This document shows, in pieces, positions 55,644-64,000 of a DNA stretch of 64,000 nucleotides. The DNA comes from Ww85 sp963745765. GTDB taxonomy: Bacteria; Desulfobacterota; Desulfobulbia; Desulfobulbales; Desulfocapsaceae. The notes below the pieces were generated by a model. That model worked only from the letters and a program-made list of their open reading frames with translations, did not search any database and was not told the origin of the DNA. Each line of letters opens with the position of its first letter. Positions within the stretch are counted from its first letter, which is position 1. The stretch covers positions 1 to 64,000 of the forward strand of contig CAVUYQ010000009.1 of assembly GCA_963745765.1 (NCBI GenBank). The letters are read 5' to 3'. The position numbers and the translations under genes were made by a program.

Positions 55644-56900
55644 TCAGCCCTGCTGATAGATAGATTTTATTTCCTCGCCGATAATGGCGATACCACGGGC
55701 CACATCATCATCTTTCTGGGAATAGGTCAATCTGATACATTCATCCGTATGTTTCCAATCCTGCTGCAGCCCGGGGAAAAAATAATGACCCGAGACAACA
55801 AGTACACCCTTTTTTTTCAAACGCTCATAGAGTTCCAGGCTGCTGATCGGCAGATGCTCAAACCACAGCCAGAGGAACATCGCCCCTTCGGGAAGATGAA
55901 CCCGGTAAGGTGTTCCGGCAAGTTCCCGGTGTACGCAGGCAATCGCCTTCTCGACTTTTTTCTGATAAAACGGCCTGATCATCGTGGCCCCGATGCTGAG
56001 TATTTCACCGCTGCTGACCAGTTTTTCCGTGAGCATGGCCCCGACACTGCCGGGAGACAACGAAACAATGGCATTCATTGCCGAAACGGACTTGATGATA
56101 TCTTCCCGGGCAACGATAATACCGGTCCTGACCGCCGGCAGCCCAAGCTTGGACAGGGAAAGACATTTAATGACATGGTCATCCCACACCGGTGTCGCCG
56201 GGCTGTGGATGATTCCCGGGAACGGCACTCCGTAAGCGTTATCAATAATCAACGGGATATCGTGTTGATGGGCCAGCTCAAGCAGTCGCAAAACCTCTTT
56301 GTCGGTGATAACGTTTCCGGTCGGGTTCGTCGGACGGGAGACACAGATTGCTCCGGTCTCAGCGCCGATATCCAGTGCCTCAAAATCGACCCAGTATTTG
56401 AACATGCGGTTATCAAGATATTCGATGCGCGGTTTTGTGGTAATAAAAAACTGATTATCAATACCAAGATCGGCATAACCGATATATTCCGGCGCCAGGG
56501 GAAGCCTGATATACTTTTTCGAACCATCTTCATATGTACCACCGAACATGTTGAAAAGCATATAAAAACCGGTTTGGCTGCCATTTGTCAGGCAGATGTT
56601 CTCGGGCCCGATATCCCAGCCGTATTCCTTGCGTAAAAGTGCGGCGCAGTCCTCAATGAAGCGCATGTTGCCCTGGGGTGGATCATAAATCCCGACCAGC
56701 TCGCGCAGAAGTTCATCACTTTCGGCAATCTCCAGCAACCGTTGTTTGATAAGATCCTGAAAGGCGGGAATGTATCCGGGATTCCCCCCACCCATCATGA
56801 TCATCTCCTCATCTCCGGCAAGGGCCCGGCCAAGATCGTCCATCAGGGAGATGATACCGGCCCTGGTTGTGCATTTTTTACCGTACAATGATGTTTTCAC
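55644..56900 (-). CDS. avtA: Valine-pyruvate aminotransferase (PLP-dependent)
   Basis: A fold-type I aminotransferase of 418 residues, similar to AvtA, which interconverts valine/alanine and their keto acids. Landmarks: MMGGGNPGYIPAFQDL, NICLTNGSQTGFYMLFNMF, ICVSRPTNPTGNVITDKE, LIIDNAYGVPFPGI and the PLP lysine in CLSLSKLGLPAVRTGI. It follows the Gate-domain membrane protein by 30 nt. Substrate range (valine, alanine, other branched chain) cannot be fixed from motifs alone. Confidence 0.88.
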   Translation of the reverse strand: MKTSLYGKKCTTRAGIISLMDDLGRALAGDEEMIMMGGGNPGYIPAFQDLIKQRLLEIAESDELLRELVGIYDPPQGNMRFIEDCAALLRKEYGWDIGPENICLTNGSQTGFYMLFNMFGGTYEDGSKKYIRLPLAPEYIGYADLGIDNQFFITTKPRIEYLDNRMFKYWVDFEALDIGAETGAICVSRPTNPTGNVITDKEVLRLLELAHQHDIPLIIDNAYGVPFPGIIHSPATPVWDDHVIKCLSLSKLGLPAVRTGIIVAREDIIKSVSAMNAIVSLSPGSVGAMLTEKLVSSGEILSIGATMIRPFYQKKVEKAIACVHRELAGTPYRVHLPEGAMFLWLWFEHLPISSLELYERLKKKGVLVVSGHYFFPGLQQDWKHTDECIRLTYSQKDDDVARGIAIIGEEIKSIYQQG

Positions 56901-56930
56901 AATAGTTCCTGCAGATTAAGCTTATTTATT

Positions 56931-57893
56931 TCAATTTCTTATAAACCGTTTCGACTGATAATAATCAACCGTCTTGACGAGAAGAAAAATGACCACCAGA
57001 GAGAAGAAAAGCCTGCCCCAGAGAATACCGCCGAGTGCGCCGCCAAGGGCTACCATCACCAGGGTGTCTTCTATCAGGCCATGACTGAGATTCATCAGAG
57101 CCAGCGAATTGAACGTTTCCCGGCGATCCATTCTGCCGCTGGTGGTTTCCCGTATAATCAGAGCGCCGCCATAGGCTATGCCCATGATCATCCCCATAAC
57201 GGTGACGGGAGCAGCCCGTGGACTCATGCCGAATGGCGGCAAGACCGGCTCCAGCATTCTCTCGATCAGTCCAAGAAACCCTATGGCTTTCATCAGCCGC
57301 ATGACCAGTAATATACAGAAAAGCACAAAAATGATCAGACCTATATTGAAAACCTGGGAAACGACCCAGTCCAGCATCGTTTTATCATTGCCATCAATGG
57401 CAAACAGCATCCTGGCCGGTTCCTGCCACCAGCCGGTATAGAGGCAGAAATAATAAAGCAGCATCCCATAAGCCAGGGCCCCGATCAGGCGGATCATCCC
57501 GATCGGCAGGATACCGCCACCTGCTTTTCTTGATATACTCAATTCAACCGGCAAAGAATGAGCGATAAGCATGATAGAACAGAGGATTGTTATCTGGGCG
57601 GTAGTTAAGGCAAGAGGCGGTTCAAGGGACGTAAAAACCAGAATGGCGCTGTAAGGCGTAGTAAAAATCGCCGTTGCCCAGACCAGACCAAGCACACCGG
57701 GCAAGCCCATCAGACCCATCACCGGTTCAAGCAGTTGACTGATATAGACCACCAGGCCCATTTCTTCCAGAATTTTAGTGGCAATGACGGCGGGTATGGT
57801 GATTTTCAGAAGCTCAAGGCTGGTCGAATAGGTATCTCTTCCCAGATCCTTCAGCATCACGACAATTTTCTGTTTTTTTGTGTCGGTATTCAT
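56931..57893 (-). CDS. Nucleoside-recognition (Gate) domain membrane protein
   Basis: A 320-residue protein with about eight hydrophobic segments and two Gate-type domains, first GLPGVLGLVWATAIFTTPYSAILVF and second AAPVTVMGMIMGIAYGGALII. Related proteins include spore maturation SpmA/SpmB-type transporters; substrates are mostly unknown. The start overlaps the stop of the MFS gene by four bases (ATGA). It probably works with the adjacent MFS transporter and AvtA in small-molecule or amino acid transport, which is inference from order. Confidence 0.8.
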   Translation of the reverse strand: MNTDTKKQKIVVMLKDLGRDTYSTSLELLKITIPAVIATKILEEMGLVVYISQLLEPVMGLMGLPGVLGLVWATAIFTTPYSAILVFTSLEPPLALTTAQITILCSIMLIAHSLPVELSISRKAGGGILPIGMIRLIGALAYGMLLYYFCLYTGWWQEPARMLFAIDGNDKTMLDWVVSQVFNIGLIIFVLFCILLVMRLMKAIGFLGLIERMLEPVLPPFGMSPRAAPVTVMGMIMGIAYGGALIIRETTSGRMDRRETFNSLALMNLSHGLIEDTLVMVALGGALGGILWGRLFFSLVVIFLLVKTVDYYQSKRFIRN

Positions 57894-59173
57894 CTCTGTT
57901 CAAAAATCCGGTCATTGACCATTGCTTTCATTTCTCTTTCGGATCTAACGAGCCAAAGGGGAAGCTTCCCTGAGCCGGGAAATCTGTCATGATACCACCA
58001 GAAAACTGCCAGCCCGCCGACGCCGATACTTAACATACCGGCACAGATAAATCCCATTCCAAGAGAAAAATGATCGCCGATAAAACCTATCAGAACAGGT
58101 ATCATACCTCCGCCAAAGACAAACGCAAGCGGGATACAGAGAGAGACCACAACATTGCCGCCGTGAGAAGCGCCGATAACGGACAATTCGGCCAGACCGG
58201 ATGGAAAAAAACAGGCTGCCAGCATTGCCTGCAGAACAACAAAAATAAAAAGAGGCGTACCGGAAAAGAACCCCAGAGGGATGATCAACGTACCTGTGCC
58301 AAGCAGTACAAAAGCTATCACCTGCCTGTTGCCGAATCGGTCACCGAGCCAACCACCCACGAACGGCATGATAATGCCGGTCGCACGGGAAAAGGCAACG
58401 AGGTGATTCGCATCGTTATATTCAAATCCTTTTTCAGCCACGAGATAGAGCGGCAGCATGGTATAAAGACCGAGGGAGGAAGAAATAGCCGTCGAGAAAA
58501 ATAATACCATGAGCCAGAATCCCCCGGTAGCAAGAATATCTTTGCACCTTTTGTAGTCCGGCCTGACTCCATAGCCGCCGCTCGTCGATCCCCTCAGCCA
58601 ATAGATGCTCCCCAGGACGATAAGCAAACCACCCAGCAGCCACAGGCACTCCAGCCAGGATATCCAGCCGGTGAGAAGCGCAACAGCAAGCGGGGCCGCA
58701 ACAGAACCAAGATTGGGAGCGAGTTCATGGACGGCAATGGCCCTGCCCCAATAGGCAGACGGGACGATAGTGGTGATAGTGGCCAATCCTGATGGCAGAT
58801 AGAGCCCGGCCCCAAGTCCCAGACAGAACAGGGTAAGCCGGAACATGCTCAGGGATTCGCAGAACGGTAAAAGGCAGAGGATAGAGCCGGTGACAACTGA
58901 TGACAGGACGATCGCCCCTTTATGTGAGAGGGAGGATGAGAAGAATCCTGATGCCAGGATAGAGAGACAGTATCCTATTGAAATGATTAAAAAGAAAGAT
59001 CCTGACCCGGTATGACTCAGGTGCAGATCCTGTTCTATAAAGGGAAGAAGCGGAGCAAAAATAATCCGGGAAGTAAAATTGAGAAGAAAAATGCTGGTTA
59101 TAAAGAGAATGGCGGGCAGCACCTTATCAAAGCTCTGATAAGGTGCCCGCGCAACGGCACTATCACCAATCAT
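57890..59173 (-). CDS. MFS transporter
   Basis: A 427-residue 12-helix major facilitator transporter. The N-terminal half begins VLPAILFITSIFLLNFTSRIIFAPLLPFIEQDL; the second half holds IIMPFVGGWLGDRFGNRQVIAFVLLG, a variant of the MFS loop motif. I chose ATG at 59173 because it overlaps the sixA stop (ATGA) and gives a normal N-terminus; a longer frame would add 51 residues antiparallel in style and overlapping sixA. Substrate unknown. Confidence 0.85.
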   Translation of the reverse strand: MIGDSAVARAPYQSFDKVLPAILFITSIFLLNFTSRIIFAPLLPFIEQDLHLSHTGSGSFFLIISIGYCLSILASGFFSSSLSHKGAIVLSSVVTGSILCLLPFCESLSMFRLTLFCLGLGAGLYLPSGLATITTIVPSAYWGRAIAVHELAPNLGSVAAPLAVALLTGWISWLECLWLLGGLLIVLGSIYWLRGSTSGGYGVRPDYKRCKDILATGGFWLMVLFFSTAISSSLGLYTMLPLYLVAEKGFEYNDANHLVAFSRATGIIMPFVGGWLGDRFGNRQVIAFVLLGTGTLIIPLGFFSGTPLFIFVVLQAMLAACFFPSGLAELSVIGASHGGNVVVSLCIPLAFVFGGGMIPVLIGFIGDHFSLGMGFICAGMLSIGVGGLAVFWWYHDRFPGSGKLPLWLVRSEREMKAMVNDRIFEQR

Positions 59174-59682
59174 TCGCCATTGCTCCGACTGACATGCAGT
59201 TTTGGATAATCTAAAAAGAGAAGGCGGCCTTCCTTTTCGGCAACCTCCGGCCAGTCGATGTTCTCCAGACCGATAGAAACAATTCCGCAAGTAGGAATGG
59301 CAGTCAGTGTCCTGCCGGTAAGCCATTCAGCACAGTCGGTAATAACAAAATTGTGTCCGACCAGGGCCAGTGCGTTTATTTCTGATGCGGTGTTTCTGAT
59401 GACGCCAAGCAGGGTATCAAGATCGGCGGTGTATATTTCTTCCAGGTATTGAATCGTACCTTTATCATAGCCGATTGCATCACAAATAATCCGGGCTGTT
59501 TTTTTTGCCCTCCTGGCAGGGCTTGAAAGCAGCATGTCCGGCTGGATGCAGGAATCTCTCAAGCGCTTTCCCATAAACGCAGCATCCCGCTTACCCCGTT
59601 TATTCAGAGGTCGGTTGAAATCCGTCAGTGACGGGTCGGCCCAGCTCGATTTCGCATGGCGAATCAGGTAGAGATGTTTCAT
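59170..59682 (-). CDS. sixA: SixA-type phosphohistidine phosphatase
   Basis: A 170-residue histidine phosphatase. The catalytic motif is LIRHAKSSWADPSLTDFNRPLNKRGKRDA, with the second His in LALVGHNFVITDCAEWL. SixA in E. coli removes phosphate from the nitrogen PTS protein NPr. Here it lies in a tight string: ParA-like upstream (ATGA overlap) and MFS downstream (ATGA overlap), with a CHAD gene two genes up. The substrate here is unknown. Confidence 0.92.
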   Translation of the reverse strand: MKHLYLIRHAKSSWADPSLTDFNRPLNKRGKRDAAFMGKRLRDSCIQPDMLLSSPARRAKKTARIICDAIGYDKGTIQYLEEIYTADLDTLLGVIRNTASEINALALVGHNFVITDCAEWLTGRTLTAIPTCGIVSIGLENIDWPEVAEKEGRLLFLDYPKLHVSRSNGE

Positions 59683-60425
59683 TCGTCAGACATCCGTTGA
59701 CCAATTTCCTGCCAGAGCAGATCGTAACAATGAGCGGCCGGACTTTGGTTCATACCCGTTCCGACCGGCCTGCGGTGCAGACCCATTTTTTCTATTTCAG
59801 CCATGTACGGGATATAATTTTTCATGAATATCTTGTACTTGCCATACTTATCCATGATCCCGAGATGCATGGCTTTGCGCCGTTCAACCATAGAGAAAAA
59901 AGCCAGGATTTTTCCTTTTGGACAATCAAGCTTTTTCAGCAGTTTAAGCAGCTGTTCAAGGGCGAGCAGCGACAAGGTCGTCGGTACAACCGGCGTCATT
60001 ATTGAATCTGCCGCAAGAATAATGTTCTCGGACAGTACCGTCAGGTTGGGAGGACAATCGAGCACGATAACATCATACTCCGATTTAAGCGGCAGCAGCA
60101 GATCCGCCAGCACCTTACGGCCTTTCTCCTTTTGCGCATCCTTCAGCGCTATGTCAAGATTCCGAAAGGAAAAATGTGCCGGCAGCAGGTCAAGTCCGTC
60201 ATAATCAGTCCCTCTGATATACCCGTAAAAATCACCGCTGAGCAGGCAGGAGCGATTAAACTTCTTTTTCGGTTTGATGCGGTAGTAAAAAGAGGCGGCA
60301 CCCTGGGAGTCCATATCACAGAGCAGCACCTGTTTCCCGGTTCTTGCCGCAGTGTAAGCGAGGTTTACAGCACTGGCGGTCTTTCCAACCCCTCCCTTAC
60401 TGCTGTATACCGCGATGATTCTCAT
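59679..60425 (-). CDS. ParA/MinD-family ATPase, no partner ParB
   Basis: A 248-residue ParA-like ATPase. The deviant Walker A motif is YSSKGGVGKTASAVNLAYTAA, followed by VLLCDMDSQGAASFYY (A') and VIVLDCPPNLTVLSEN (Walker B). ParA proteins position chromosomes, plasmids or protein clusters by dimerising with ATP on DNA. No parB or parS is visible, and it is coupled by four-base overlaps to CHAD (upstream) and sixA (downstream), so it may position a cargo linked to polyphosphate or regulation. That role is inferred. Confidence 0.88.
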   Translation of the reverse strand: MRIIAVYSSKGGVGKTASAVNLAYTAARTGKQVLLCDMDSQGAASFYYRIKPKKKFNRSCLLSGDFYGYIRGTDYDGLDLLPAHFSFRNLDIALKDAQKEKGRKVLADLLLPLKSEYDVIVLDCPPNLTVLSENIILAADSIMTPVVPTTLSLLALEQLLKLLKKLDCPKGKILAFFSMVERRKAMHLGIMDKYGKYKIFMKNYIPYMAEIEKMGLHRRPVGTGMNQSPAAHCYDLLWQEIGQRMSDE

Positions 60426-62005
60426 GACATCCTCCGTCTGGAATCAGCGATCAGTTTATTGAGCAGATCCCTGTTCGAGACTTTGAAAAAGTCTGCATAG
60501 CTCTGCTGAAAGGCGCCGCGAACATGCCGCTTTTTCGCGGCAAGAACGGAGATTAGTCCACCGAGGGAAGCACCTGTCTGCATAATGCGCCTGCTTCTTC
60601 CAGCCAATTTTGCGAGCCGCGCAGCAAGCATCTCCTGCTGTACCGAGAGATCATTTAATTCGCCAAGGTTATCCTGCAGCTTTTTCATATACTTAAGAAA
60701 TCGTTCCATTTCAGCATCATCATAATAACTACGAAAGAATTCAAGGAGATAACGTAATTTTTTCCCTTTAATCCTCAGTGCGTGTAACTCGCTGTCAGCA
60801 CTTGTGTCGGCAATCGTATCACCGGCCCGCAGGAAACCTGTGAAGTGTTTCTTTATCAGTTTATCAGCGAGCCCCTTACAGGGCTTCTTCTGCATTGCAG
60901 AAAACAGCTCCGAACCGGGATCGCTGAGATACCGGCGCCATTCATCGATAAGCTTCTGGTATCGTTTAGAAACGAGGTGTCGTCGTAAGCGCCTTACTTC
61001 GCTTATCCGCGTCCTGTCCAGTTCGTCGAAGACCAGGCCGAGCCCTGAATGCAGGGTAGCCGGCAGCATAGCCAGGTATTCTTCGCGCTTCAGAAGATAC
61101 ACATCAATATCGCGTAAAGGTCCGGTGACACTGCCGAGCCATTTAAACTCAGCCCGGAAGAATGCTGTTTGTTCAGGCGGCAGCACTTTTTTTAACAAGC
61201 TCAGCAGCGAGCGTGTTCTTCTGACGGCTATCCTGAAATCATGGAGAAATTCAGAATCAATATCCGCACAGACCCCGGCATGGTTGACCTCCATCGCCTC
61301 TGTCAACACCAGGCAGATTTTCGCTACGGCCTCACCGACGCTTAATGCGTCCGGCAGTTCGACACGGAACTTGGCCCCATAATCAAGCGGTTTGCGATTT
61401 GAGACAGAAAAGATCCGCGTAAACATCTCCTGTAAGCTGTCAACAGGAATCAGTCCGGCTTGACGGCACCTCCGGCCGATCTTGTCGAAGACACCATCAT
61501 AGCCGCGGATTTTCTGTAATGACAGCCTCTGAGGTAAATCCAGTTGAGTATCATCTGTGCCGGCTTTTTCATTTCTCAAAATAATTCGTGCCACCGTCTT
61601 CCTGTCTTTATTCAGCACGCGAAACGTTTTGCACTCATAATCCAGTGAGAGAAAGCGGAGCATCGCACGCATATTAATAATCGATTTGAGTCGTTCACGT
61701 AATGCAGAATCCCGGATATCCCACCAGAAATAGTATTCCCGGTATCCTGCAGGTACGGCGGCAACCACCACTCCGTTAAAATGCGACAGTTCCAACCCCT
61801 GTCCTTCAGACGTCACGATGGAGTCTTTCCGGAAAAGACGCCAGTCAAAGGTGTCATAGAAGTGTTTCCGACCGGTTTGACGTTCTGTTCCTTCAATGAC
61901 GAAATGTTCCGCCAGCACGTCGATAATATCCCCTGTTTGTCCGGTCTCGTCAGACAAAAAATGTATCTCCTGCGGCCGTTTCATCTCAGGACCGGTAATC
62001 GGCAT
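60422..62005 (-). CDS. CYTH-like/CHAD domain protein
   Basis: A 527-residue protein. Residues about 30-180 are a divergent CYTH-like domain (RKHFYDTFDWRLFRKDSIV; YYFWWD). From about 240 on lies a CHAD domain, rich in conserved His and basic residues: FLHDFRIAVRRTRSLLSLLKK, and later ELHALRIKGKKLRYLLEFFRS and MKKLQDNLGELNDLSV. CHAD domains bind inorganic polyphosphate and often target polyP granules; the basic surface fits. The longest start (62005) overlaps argJ by 20 nt; an ATG at 61984, one base after the argJ stop, is an alternative. Coupled to the ParA gene by ATGA. Confidence 0.85.
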   Translation of the reverse strand: MPITGPEMKRPQEIHFLSDETGQTGDIIDVLAEHFVIEGTERQTGRKHFYDTFDWRLFRKDSIVTSEGQGLELSHFNGVVVAAVPAGYREYYFWWDIRDSALRERLKSIINMRAMLRFLSLDYECKTFRVLNKDRKTVARIILRNEKAGTDDTQLDLPQRLSLQKIRGYDGVFDKIGRRCRQAGLIPVDSLQEMFTRIFSVSNRKPLDYGAKFRVELPDALSVGEAVAKICLVLTEAMEVNHAGVCADIDSEFLHDFRIAVRRTRSLLSLLKKVLPPEQTAFFRAEFKWLGSVTGPLRDIDVYLLKREEYLAMLPATLHSGLGLVFDELDRTRISEVRRLRRHLVSKRYQKLIDEWRRYLSDPGSELFSAMQKKPCKGLADKLIKKHFTGFLRAGDTIADTSADSELHALRIKGKKLRYLLEFFRSYYDDAEMERFLKYMKKLQDNLGELNDLSVQQEMLAARLAKLAGRSRRIMQTGASLGGLISVLAAKKRHVRGAFQQSYADFFKVSNRDLLNKLIADSRRRMS

Positions 62006-63170
62006 TTATTTTGACATAATCTACAGAGAAATCACAGGTGTGCACTTCCTCGCACCCCGCACCATCTTTGAGATCAATACAGACGGTAAAGGTGCGCTGC
62101 TGCAGAATGGATGTCGCTCGTTTTTCAGATTCCAGGCCGCATCCCTGGCCGTTGCGAACGAGTACTACATCGCCAAAGGCAATATCGACCCGATCCGGAT
62201 TGAAACGGACACCGGACCGGCCCATCGCCGCGATGATTCTGCCCCAATTCGCATCCTCGCCAAAAAAGGCGGTCTTTACCAGATTCGAGTTGGCCACGGT
62301 CCGGGCAATCATTTCGGCATCCCGATCCTCTTTGGCACCACACACCCGGATAGTCACACATTTTGTGGCACCCTCTCCATCGCTGACAATTTTCAGTGCC
62401 AGTTCCTGGCAAATGCTCTCCAGCGTATCCTGAAAGAGCTGATAATCGGGATCGGAATCATTATCTATCCAGGGGTTCTCGGCAGCACCATTAGCCATGA
62501 CCAGCACCATATCATTGGTACTGGTATCGCCATCGACGGTAATACGATTAAAGGTCCGATCAACAGCCGATTTGAGGGCACTGTTGAGCTCGGTAAAACT
62601 GATCCGGGCATCGGTCAGGATAAAGGAAAGCATGGTTGCCATGTTCGGCATAATCATCCCGGAACCTTTTGCCATCCCCATAAAACGGACCTCTTGTGCA
62701 CCGATAGTAACGGTACGATACGCCGTCTTGCATGAGGTATCAGTGGTCATGATGGCCTGGGCAACGTCTTCGAAATGGCCGGGATCAAGGCCATCGATGA
62801 GCTTACTCATGCTGTTTTCAATGGCTCCGACATTGAGCGGTAAACCAATCACCCCGGTAGAGGAGACCAGGACGAGGTCTTCCTGAATAGCCAGGGCGCG
62901 GGCAACCATTCTGCTTGTCTCAAGGGCTGCCGACATCCCCTCACTCCCGGTACAGGCATTGGCGCAGCCGCTGTTCACCAGTATTGCCTGTGAGCGCCCC
63001 TGTTTCAATCGCTGCTGATCAAGCAGGACCGGAGCCGCCTTTACCTGGTTGGTTGTAAAAACGCCGGCCGTTACCGTCGGCGTCTCGCTGAAGATGAGAC
63101 CAAGATCAAGACGATCAGCATACTTAATTCCGGCAGCAACGGCCGATGCAGAAAACCCTTTTATATTCAT
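61986..63170 (-). CDS. argJ: Bifunctional ornithine acetyltransferase / N-acetylglutamate synthase
   Basis: Recycles the acetyl group in arginine synthesis, from N-acetylornithine to glutamate. The 394 residues cover both chains of this self-cleaving enzyme; the autoproteolysis site is in MAKGSGMIMPNMATML (Ala-Thr-Met). Other landmarks: ILVNSGCANACTG, SSTGVIGLPL, TVDGDTSTNDM and FGEDANWGRIIAAMGRSG. Whether it is the bifunctional or monofunctional form is not resolved. It begins the minus-strand run that continues into CHAD-ParA-sixA; linkage is by a 20-nt overlap or a one-base gap, depending on the CHAD start. Confidence 0.95.
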   Translation of the reverse strand: MNIKGFSASAVAAGIKYADRLDLGLIFSETPTVTAGVFTTNQVKAAPVLLDQQRLKQGRSQAILVNSGCANACTGSEGMSAALETSRMVARALAIQEDLVLVSSTGVIGLPLNVGAIENSMSKLIDGLDPGHFEDVAQAIMTTDTSCKTAYRTVTIGAQEVRFMGMAKGSGMIMPNMATMLSFILTDARISFTELNSALKSAVDRTFNRITVDGDTSTNDMVLVMANGAAENPWIDNDSDPDYQLFQDTLESICQELALKIVSDGEGATKCVTIRVCGAKEDRDAEMIARTVANSNLVKTAFFGEDANWGRIIAAMGRSGVRFNPDRVDIAFGDVVLVRNGQGCGLESEKRATSILQQRTFTVCIDLKDGAGCEEVHTCDFSVDYVKINADYRS

Positions 63171-63376
63171 ACGAGAATCCGGTATAGTCTCAGGTTGATG
63201 GATACGGGTTGCAACTGGCTGACTCTGCAGGAGATTTGATGAACCCCGATAGATTTATCTGTAATGACAGCCTTTGTATTAGGAAACAACCATCCATTTT
63301 ATAAAAAAATTATGCACGACAGGGGAAATAATGCATCAAATGTACCTCATTCACCATTTCCTGCAATAGCAGACCT

Positions 63377-64000
63377 ATGAGCGAAAAAGACTATCACTGG
63401 TTTTTCTCCGTTCTGCCAACCATTATTTTCCTGGCAGACCTGACCATCAGAATCGGCCTCTCGTTCCGGGTGATCATGCGCAAGCGTCCCTATGGCGTCA
63501 GCTTTGCCTGGCTGATCATCATCTTATTGATTCCCTTTGCCGGAGCTATTGTCTATCTGCTATTTGGAGAAAATCGTATATCTGACAGACGCATTGCAAA
63601 GATGCGCGAGAGCCAGGACCATTATCAGTACTGGCTGAACTCACTGCGCAACCGATCGCCAGTTGACTGGCAAAACAAAGCGGACAGCTGCCTGCCGCTT
63701 CACCGGCAGGCGGAAAAACTCATCGGTATCCCCGCTATGGCCGGCAACAGGCTTGAGTTGATTGAAACACCGGATGAGATTATTGATGCCATCCTCAGGG
63801 ATATTCGAAAGGCGCGCTCCACCTGTCATCTGCAATTCTATATCTGGCAGCATGGCGGCAAAGTGAATGAAGTCGAAGAAACCCTGATCGAAGCGGCAGG
63901 CCGGGGTGTTATCTGTAGAATTATTGTCGATTCAATCGGCAGCCGTGAATTTTTGAAGAGCACTCATGCAGCCAGGCTCAGGCAGGCAACCATTCGTATT
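63377..64000 (+). CDS. cls: Cardiolipin synthase, N-terminal part (window end)
   Basis: An open frame of 208 codons running off the end of the window. The N-terminus MSEKDYHWFFSVLPTIIFLADLTIRIGLSFRVIMRKRPYGVSFAWLIIILLIPFAGAIVYLLFGENRIS has two membrane helices and the PLDc N-terminal motif YLLFGE typical of cardiolipin synthases. The first phospholipase D domain begins with LQFYIWQHGGKVNEVEETLIEAAGRGVICRIIVDSIGSREF. The HKD motifs lie beyond the window. Divergent from argJ across 206 nt that hold no gene I can see. Confidence 0.9.
   Translation, partial: MSEKDYHWFFSVLPTIIFLADLTIRIGLSFRVIMRKRPYGVSFAWLIIILLIPFAGAIVYLLFGENRISDRRIAKMRESQDHYQYWLNSLRNRSPVDWQNKADSCLPLHRQAEKLIGIPAMAGNRLELIETPDEIIDAILRDIRKARSTCHLQFYIWQHGGKVNEVEETLIEAAGRGVICRIIVDSIGSREFLKSTHAARLRQATIRI

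Noticed and set aside
1..64000. Programmed ribosomal frameshifting as the reason for the many broken genes.
   Set aside because: The sites share no slippery motif or downstream structure, occur in unrelated housekeeping genes and go in both directions; base-level error explains them better.
1..64000. CRISPR array or rRNA operon.
   Set aside because: No regularly spaced short repeats and no rRNA-like stretch were seen. The repeats present are isolated inverted-repeat elements.

Overview
The window reads as part of a Gram-negative bacterial chromosome of roughly 50% GC. My inference is a Desulfobacterota (former Deltaproteobacteria) genome, possibly Desulfobulbales. The reasons are the gene orders ispE / tRNA-Gln / prs / rplY / pth / carD, xerC-hslV-hslU, xseB-ispA-dxs and rho-rpmE-prfA-prmC-murA, together with PilR/PilS-type regulators, a Feo cluster with two FeoA proteins, and GltX next to GlnS. 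I see no rRNA, CRISPR array, phage genes or intact insertion sequence. One tRNA, tRNA-Gln(TTG), is present.

Layout. 1-2.6 kb: remnants of a surface-polysaccharide region (a glycosyltransferase, an MFS protein and a DUF616 protein, all broken). 2.9-8.5 kb: a three-part RND efflux system (outer-membrane channel, lipoprotein adaptor, inner-membrane pump). 8.6-15.2 kb: a LysE exporter, a SIMPL protein, a pentapeptide-repeat lipoprotein and dnaE. 15.4-19.0 kb (minus strand): xerC-hslV-hslU and a double zinc-ribbon protein. 19.3-22.5 kb: xseB-ispA-dxs. 22.7-24.9 kb (minus): a nucleotide-sugar epimerase and tatC. 25.2-28.3 kb: a PilR/PilS-like two-component pair. 28.3-41.7 kb (minus): a long housekeeping block covering cell wall, translation termination, Rho, CoA, pseudouridine, CarD, Pth, L25, Prs, tRNA-Gln, IspE, DUF1844 and SerA. 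42.1-48.8 kb: gltX, glnS and the ferrous-iron Feo genes. 48.8-53.6 kb (minus): an ECF sigma/anti-sigma pair and a DUF4177 / M20 amidohydrolase / small unknown gene / gamma-glutamyltransferase operon. 53.8-63.2 kb (minus): argJ, CHAD, ParA-like, SixA, MFS, Gate-domain protein, avtA and a long exported MORN-repeat protein, most joined by 4-nt stop/start overlaps. 63.4 kb to the end: the start of a cardiolipin synthase.

The most striking whole-window feature is about 25 single-base frameshifts that break otherwise well-conserved genes, including normally essential ones (dxs, ispA, tatC, rplY, serA). They cluster at 0-6 kb and 20-25 kb and spare dnaE, glnS and feoB. Many lie in short homopolymers, so sequence or assembly error is the simplest explanation. 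Genes broken once or twice are entered as frameshifted CDS; those broken repeatedly, or with no start in frame, as pseudogenes.

For novelty the best candidates are: the CHAD/ParA/SixA coupled module; a small uncharacterised gene hidden by a frameshift between the M20 and GGT genes; a 138-nt strongly structured element upstream of the SIMPL gene; three families of short dispersed inverted-repeat elements, including a CTAG-bounded MITE-like element that supplies the stop codon of the epimerase gene; and an exported MORN protein with about 20 repeats at a strict 23-residue period.
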